DNA of 32,675 nucleotides, taken from Ectothiorhodospiraceae bacterium (lineage in GTDB: Bacteria > Pseudomonadota > Gammaproteobacteria > Nitrococcales > Aquisalimonadaceae). The stretch lies in contig SLCE01000087.1 in NCBI GenBank assembly GCA_007125985.1, positions 1 to 32,675 of the forward strand, in the 5' to 3' direction. The notes below the pieces were generated by a model. The model saw only the letters and a list, made by a program, of their open reading frames with translations. It was not told the origin of the DNA and did not search any database. Below are positions 29,475 to 32,675 of the stretch, in pieces (the first letter of the stretch is position 1; each line of letters opens with the position of its first letter). Position numbers and translations under genes: made by a program.

Positions 29475-32090
29475 GGAAGAGTCTTGGCAACAGCAGATCA
29501 ACCGCTGCTGCACCACGTCGGCCATCACCCGCAGGCCGCGGGCGCTGACATCGTGGAGACGGACCGCTGCCAGGACGGCGGCGTCCACGCCCTCGTCGTC
29601 GTCCGGCGGCAATGCGCAAGCGTCGGTCTGCTTCAGCCAGTCGGGCCGGTATTCGCAGTCCGGCTCGGAGGGGAACAGCGCCACGTAGCCGATGCGGGAT
29701 TCCACCAGGTCCTGGAAGAAGTGCGAACCGAAGGACAGGTCGGGCACCATGCCGGCGCCCAGTTCCGCCACTTCCACCAGCACGCTGATGTGGTTGATGT
29801 CCGAGAAGCGGACCGGGACGCCCAGGTCCGCGCTGCTGGTGCCCCAGCGTCCGGGGCCGATGAGCAGCGTCGGACAGTGTTCCCGATCCGCCATGCCGCG
29901 GTTCAACCGCCCGATCAGCCGGGCCACGGCATGCTTCCGGGCAGTGCTGAGGGCGCTGTAGGCCGGACCATCCACATGAATGACACGGGCAATGGGCAGG
30001 TCCATGTTGCCGCCCATGAAGTGCCCTTGGGTGGCGAAGTACAGGTGCTCGGCTGCCACCTGTGGCGGCAGCTGCACCTGCACGGACGGCCCCAGCGTGG
30101 CCAGCGGGCGGCATTGCACCAGGTTCAGCGCGGGCCCGCCGGCATCATCCAGGTGCACGGTGAATTCCACGTCCACCGGATGGGCATAGGCCCGTTCCAG
30201 CGTCTTGAGCATGGCCTGGGCGCGGTCGACGAACGCCGCATTGTCCAGTAGCGGCGCGAAACTCAAGCGCCACACGGGCTGGTCATCCCCCAGTTCCCGA
30301 GCGCGCCGGGTGGCCTCCCGATCCTGCTCGGCAAGCCACTGCAGCGGCAGATCCGGTGCCTCACGCACCAGTTGCCGCAGCGACACGGCCTGGTGCCGGT
30401 TTTCCGCCACGTCCAGCACGTCCACGGTGTGCTGGGCATAACGCCAGGCATCCTCGCGGTTTCGGAACGGGCGCTTGCGCGGCTGGTCCAGCGCGGCCAC
30501 GCAGGCATGGTCCCCTTCAATGCGGTCCACGGCCCGGGTACCCAGCCCCATGACCAGGCGCAGCATGCCAGCCTGGGGGTCCATGCTGGAATCCCAGACA
30601 AAGGTGTTCCAGGAAACACCCACGCCCGCGGCGTCCGGCAGGTAATAGCGGCCATGGTAGCGGCCATTGACCCGCTGAAGCAGCAGCGCCATGGGCTCTT
30701 CCTGGTCGGCCAGGCCGCGCTGGCGGCGGTAGTTGAGCGCATCCTCGCTCATGGTGGATGCGTAAACACGGCGGATGGCGTCCTCAAGCTGCGTCAGCCG
30801 TTCCTCCGGGCTGCCCTGGTTCACGCAGAAAACGCTTTCGTACTTGCCGGCAAAGGCATTGCCGAAGCCGTCCTCCAGCAGGCTGCTGGAGCGCACCAGG
30901 ATCGGATACTGGCCGTAGTGATCCAGCATGCGCTCCAGTTCCAGGCGAACCTCGGGCGGCATCTCGCCATGCAGCATGTCCTCGCGCAGGGCGCGGGCCT
31001 CCTCCAGGTAGCCGGCCTCGGTGCGCTGGCGCATGACCCGCGGCCACCAGCCGTTGTGTACCAGGTAAGCGTAATAGACGTCGGAACCCAGGTAGTGGGA
31101 ATCGTGGGGCTCCAGGGCCTCTTCCCAGCGCTGCGCATCCTCGTGCAGCAGGATCTGCCGCGCCACCAGCATGCCCACGGCCTTGCCGCCGATGTAGCCG
31201 CTGCCCACCATGCGCCCCCGGATCGACAGCAGTTCCTCCAGGCCCAGGTAGCGCCGCGCCAGGTCCAGCATGCGGGGATCGCGGCTGATCAGTACCTGCA
31301 GAATCTGCTCCTGGACGTCCGCCCGGCTTGCCGGCTCCGCATCGGCCATCACTGCTTCCGAGGCGGCCAGGAACAGCCGGTCCCAGTAGTCCAGCAGGCG
31401 TTGCTGGCTTTCCTGCCGGTGCTGCTGCTCCAGCTGGGCCTGCAGCCGGGTGGCCTCGCTGCTGTCCACCACGGGCAGGAACTGGTCGCCCCGTTGCCGG
31501 TGGGGCAGGAACATGGTGGGCGACTGGCGCCGCCACACCTTCACCGGCTGCACTTGCATCTCGTCCGCGGCGCGACGCACGTCGATCAGCACCTGGGTGG
31601 TCTCGCGGATGCGCGACAGGGTGATGTGGGAGTGGCTCTGCGGATGCAGGGCGAAATAGGCCACGGTATCCAGCTCGAACAGGTAGGGGCAGACCACGCG
31701 AAAGAAATTGCCCACCATGTGATCGGTGGCCCAGGCGCCCAGCAGGTCCGACAGGCAGTCGCAGACGTAAAAGGCGCCGCGGCCGTAATCGGTGATGAGC
31801 TGGTAGACGTGGCGGGTGAACGCCTCGAAGCCGCGCAGCGCGTCCACGTTGACGATGCGCACGCCAGGCCCGGCCTCCACCAGCGGCGCGTGCTGACCAT
31901 AACGCAGGTAGACGATGGAACGGCGCTGAGCAATGGCCGCTTCCACGAAGGGCTTAACGAAGCGCTGGTAATCAGCGATGTCATCCACCCGCCAGACCAC
32001 GTTGTCGCCGATACGCAGTCCGTCCAGCACCGTGTCCAGCCCGGCAACCCCCGTGGACACCCATTGCTCCTTCTCCGCTGCATCACTCAT
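29379..32090 (-). CDS. PEP/pyruvate-binding (PPDK_N ATP-grasp) protein with KaiC-like N-terminus
   Basis: A 903-residue protein. Residues ~10-190 resemble a KaiC/RecA-type domain (STGVAGLDTVLDGLRIGDNVVWRV), but the P-loop is replaced by DDIADYQRF. A Walker-B-like AFYVCDCLSDLL remains. A coiled segment (~210-245) leads to the ATP-grasp domain of PEP synthase/PPDK: IGGKAVGM (300-307), ILVRSSSLLEDGFGNAFAGKYESVF (397-421), VGVSWNTFVWDSS, MGLGTRAVDRI and VQCRPLATL (658-666). The phospho-histidine swivel and PEP-binding barrel of true PEP synthase are absent. A C-terminal family domain has GPGRWGTSSADLGVPVRF (745-762). The reaction is unknown, and ATP-dependent phosphotransfer to a partner is possible. 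The start at 32090 overlaps the DUF697 gene stop (ATGA). Confidence 0.82.
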   Translation of the reverse strand: MSDAAEKEQWVSTGVAGLDTVLDGLRIGDNVVWRVDDIADYQRFVKPFVEAAIAQRRSIVYLRYGQHAPLVEAGPGVRIVNVDALRGFEAFTRHVYQLITDYGRGAFYVCDCLSDLLGAWATDHMVGNFFRVVCPYLFELDTVAYFALHPQSHSHITLSRIRETTQVLIDVRRAADEMQVQPVKVWRRQSPTMFLPHRQRGDQFLPVVDSSEATRLQAQLEQQHRQESQQRLLDYWDRLFLAASEAVMADAEPASRADVQEQILQVLISRDPRMLDLARRYLGLEELLSIRGRMVGSGYIGGKAVGMLVARQILLHEDAQRWEEALEPHDSHYLGSDVYYAYLVHNGWWPRVMRQRTEAGYLEEARALREDMLHGEMPPEVRLELERMLDHYGQYPILVRSSSLLEDGFGNAFAGKYESVFCVNQGSPEERLTQLEDAIRRVYASTMSEDALNYRRQRGLADQEEPMALLLQRVNGRYHGRYYLPDAAGVGVSWNTFVWDSSMDPQAGMLRLVMGLGTRAVDRIEGDHACVAALDQPRKRPFRNREDAWRYAQHTVDVLDVAENRHQAVSLRQLVREAPDLPLQWLAEQDREATRRARELGDDQPVWRLSFAPLLDNAAFVDRAQAMLKTLERAYAHPVDVEFTVHLDDAGGPALNLVQCRPLATLGPSVQVQLPPQVAAEHLYFATQGHFMGGNMDLPIARVIHVDGPAYSALSTARKHAVARLIGRLNRGMADREHCPTLLIGPGRWGTSSADLGVPVRFSDINHISVLVEVAELGAGMVPDLSFGSHFFQDLVESRIGYVALFPSEPDCEYRPDWLKQTDACALPPDDDEGVDAAVLAAVRLHDVSARGLRVMADVVQQRLICCCQDSSLFYGNRDGGNEFRLNDINGAIATHGRSPGTR

Positions 32091-32675
32091 CGCGCCCGTC
32101 GCTCCAGGACCGCCTGCACGTCAGCCCGGGCCCGCGCCAGCAGGGCCTGGGTGTCCACCGTTTCCAGTACCGCCTGCACGGCGCGCTTTGGGCCGCCCGG
32201 GCCCCAGGAGCTGCCGTTGCGGAAGTAATCCTCGGCCACGCGCCCCAGAATCCAGGTGCTGGCATACCCCACCGCCCCCTGCGCGCTGGCAGTCAGCGCG
32301 GTGGAAAGGCCGCCGCTGCCGAGCTTCAATGCGGACGAGAACAGGCCCACGGTCCACAGGCTGCCCATCAGCGCACCCAGTTGCGTGATGATCACGGCAA
32401 GCAGGCGCCAGGATTCCCGGCGGGTGACCGGCAGGCCGTAGATACGCCCCAGGTGGGTGATCAGGGCGGCATCCAGCGCCGCGGCCGCCGCCAGATCCGC
32501 TGCTGGAACAGGGTTCAGCGCCACGGCAACGCCCTTGGCCAGCGCATAGTTGTCGGTGACCCGCCGGGCCATATCCCGGCGCAGAATGGTGATCCGCTCG
32601 GCCACCTGGTCGCTCAGGCGACTGGCGAGCAAGCCCGCGTTCATCGCCACCAGCGCCTGGCCCTGCCCGTCAACC
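32087..32675 (-). CDS. DUF697 protein, probable C-terminal part of a GTPase-DUF697 protein
   Basis: The frame is open to the right edge, so only the last ~196 residues are present. They match the DUF697 region: LASRLSDQVAERITILRRDMARRVTDNYALAKGVAVALNPVPAADLAAAAALDAALITHLGRIYGLP, then two hydrophobic helices (LLAVIITQLGALMGSLWTVGL and LSTALTASAQGAVGYASTWILG) and a C-terminal AEDYFRNGSSWGP. In many bacteria this domain follows an Era/dynamin-like GTPase domain, which would lie beyond the window. It is expected at the inner membrane. The TGA overlaps the ATG of the ATP-grasp gene, so the two are coupled and probably work together. A GTG at 32650 or an ATG at 32644 could be starts only if the gene were short, and the upstream frame (DGQGQALVAMNAG) still looks family-like. 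Confidence 0.78.
   Translation of the reverse strand, partial: VDGQGQALVAMNAGLLASRLSDQVAERITILRRDMARRVTDNYALAKGVAVALNPVPAADLAAAAALDAALITHLGRIYGLPVTRRESWRLLAVIITQLGALMGSLWTVGLFSSALKLGSGGLSTALTASAQGAVGYASTWILGRVAEDYFRNGSSWGPGGPKRAVQAVLETVDTQALLARARADVQAVLERRAR

Noticed and set aside
30372-32228. A 618-codon open frame on the plus strand opposite the ATP-grasp gene
   Set aside because: It is a shadow of GC-rich coding on the minus strand. Its product is rich in His, Gln, Arg and Ala with no domain or ribosome site, while the minus frame has clear ATP-grasp motifs.

Overview
The window reads as a chromosomal segment of a GC-rich proteobacterium, most likely a gammaproteobacterium. The grounds are a Gram-negative envelope (TonB-dependent receptor, lipoproteins, Tat and Sec signals), an orphan TRAP solute receptor, GdhA-type glutamate dehydrogenase, membrane GGDEF and LytTR proteins, and REP-like intergenic repeats. 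No genus can be named from the sequence alone. There are no tRNA, rRNA, CRISPR, transposase or phage genes.

Layout. At 1-491 is the end of a membrane-bound LytTR regulator. It converges on a TonB-dependent receptor (504-2564) and an FAH-family hydrolase (2693-3538). From 11321 down to 3625 runs a minus-strand operon of nine genes in which every junction overlaps by 1 to 8 bases: FAD oxidoreductase, DUF1365, CFA-like methyltransferase, chalcone-isomerase-like protein, GPH/MFS transporter, DUF3833 lipoprotein, SDR, NTF2-like protein and, last, a MerR/B12-binding photoreceptor of the CarH/LitR type. Upstream of the first gene are a sigma70-type promoter, two 11-bp-spaced GTACAAAA direct repeats that look like a CarH operator, and two TTGTCC palindromes. 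The gene set resembles the singlet-oxygen/light-stress lipid genes known from Rhodobacter, which include furan fatty acid genes. Here they appear to be wired to a B12 light sensor that closes its own feedback loop. This is the most interesting system in the window.

At 11438-17621 is a mosaic accessory stretch: a REP-like cluster, a metallo-beta-lactamase-fold protein with a divergent TetR regulator and clear operators, an AcuR/NemR-like TetR regulator with a double palindrome, a remnant of an FAD-linked oxidase, a membrane diguanylate cyclase and NADP-type glutamate dehydrogenase. A 61-bp dispersed repeat occurs in inverted orientation at 13165-13226 and 16170-16230.

At 17667-25258 is an acyl-CoA catabolic cluster. 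A crotonase and a TetR regulator lie on the minus strand. Two tandem HSD10-like SDRs, an acyl-CoA ligase and an SCP2-type thiolase lie on the plus strand, followed by a TRAP solute receptor. No acyl-CoA dehydrogenase is present. At 25310-27516 a Gfo/Idh/MocA protein with an altered EKP motif lies divergent from a BASS/arsenite-type transporter.

At 27651-32675 a PQQ-propeller lipoprotein with a collagen-like linker overlaps tail-to-tail by 96 bp with a large ATP-grasp (PPDK_N) protein. That protein has a KaiC-like N-terminus lacking the P-loop, and it is translationally coupled to a DUF697 protein cut by the window edge.
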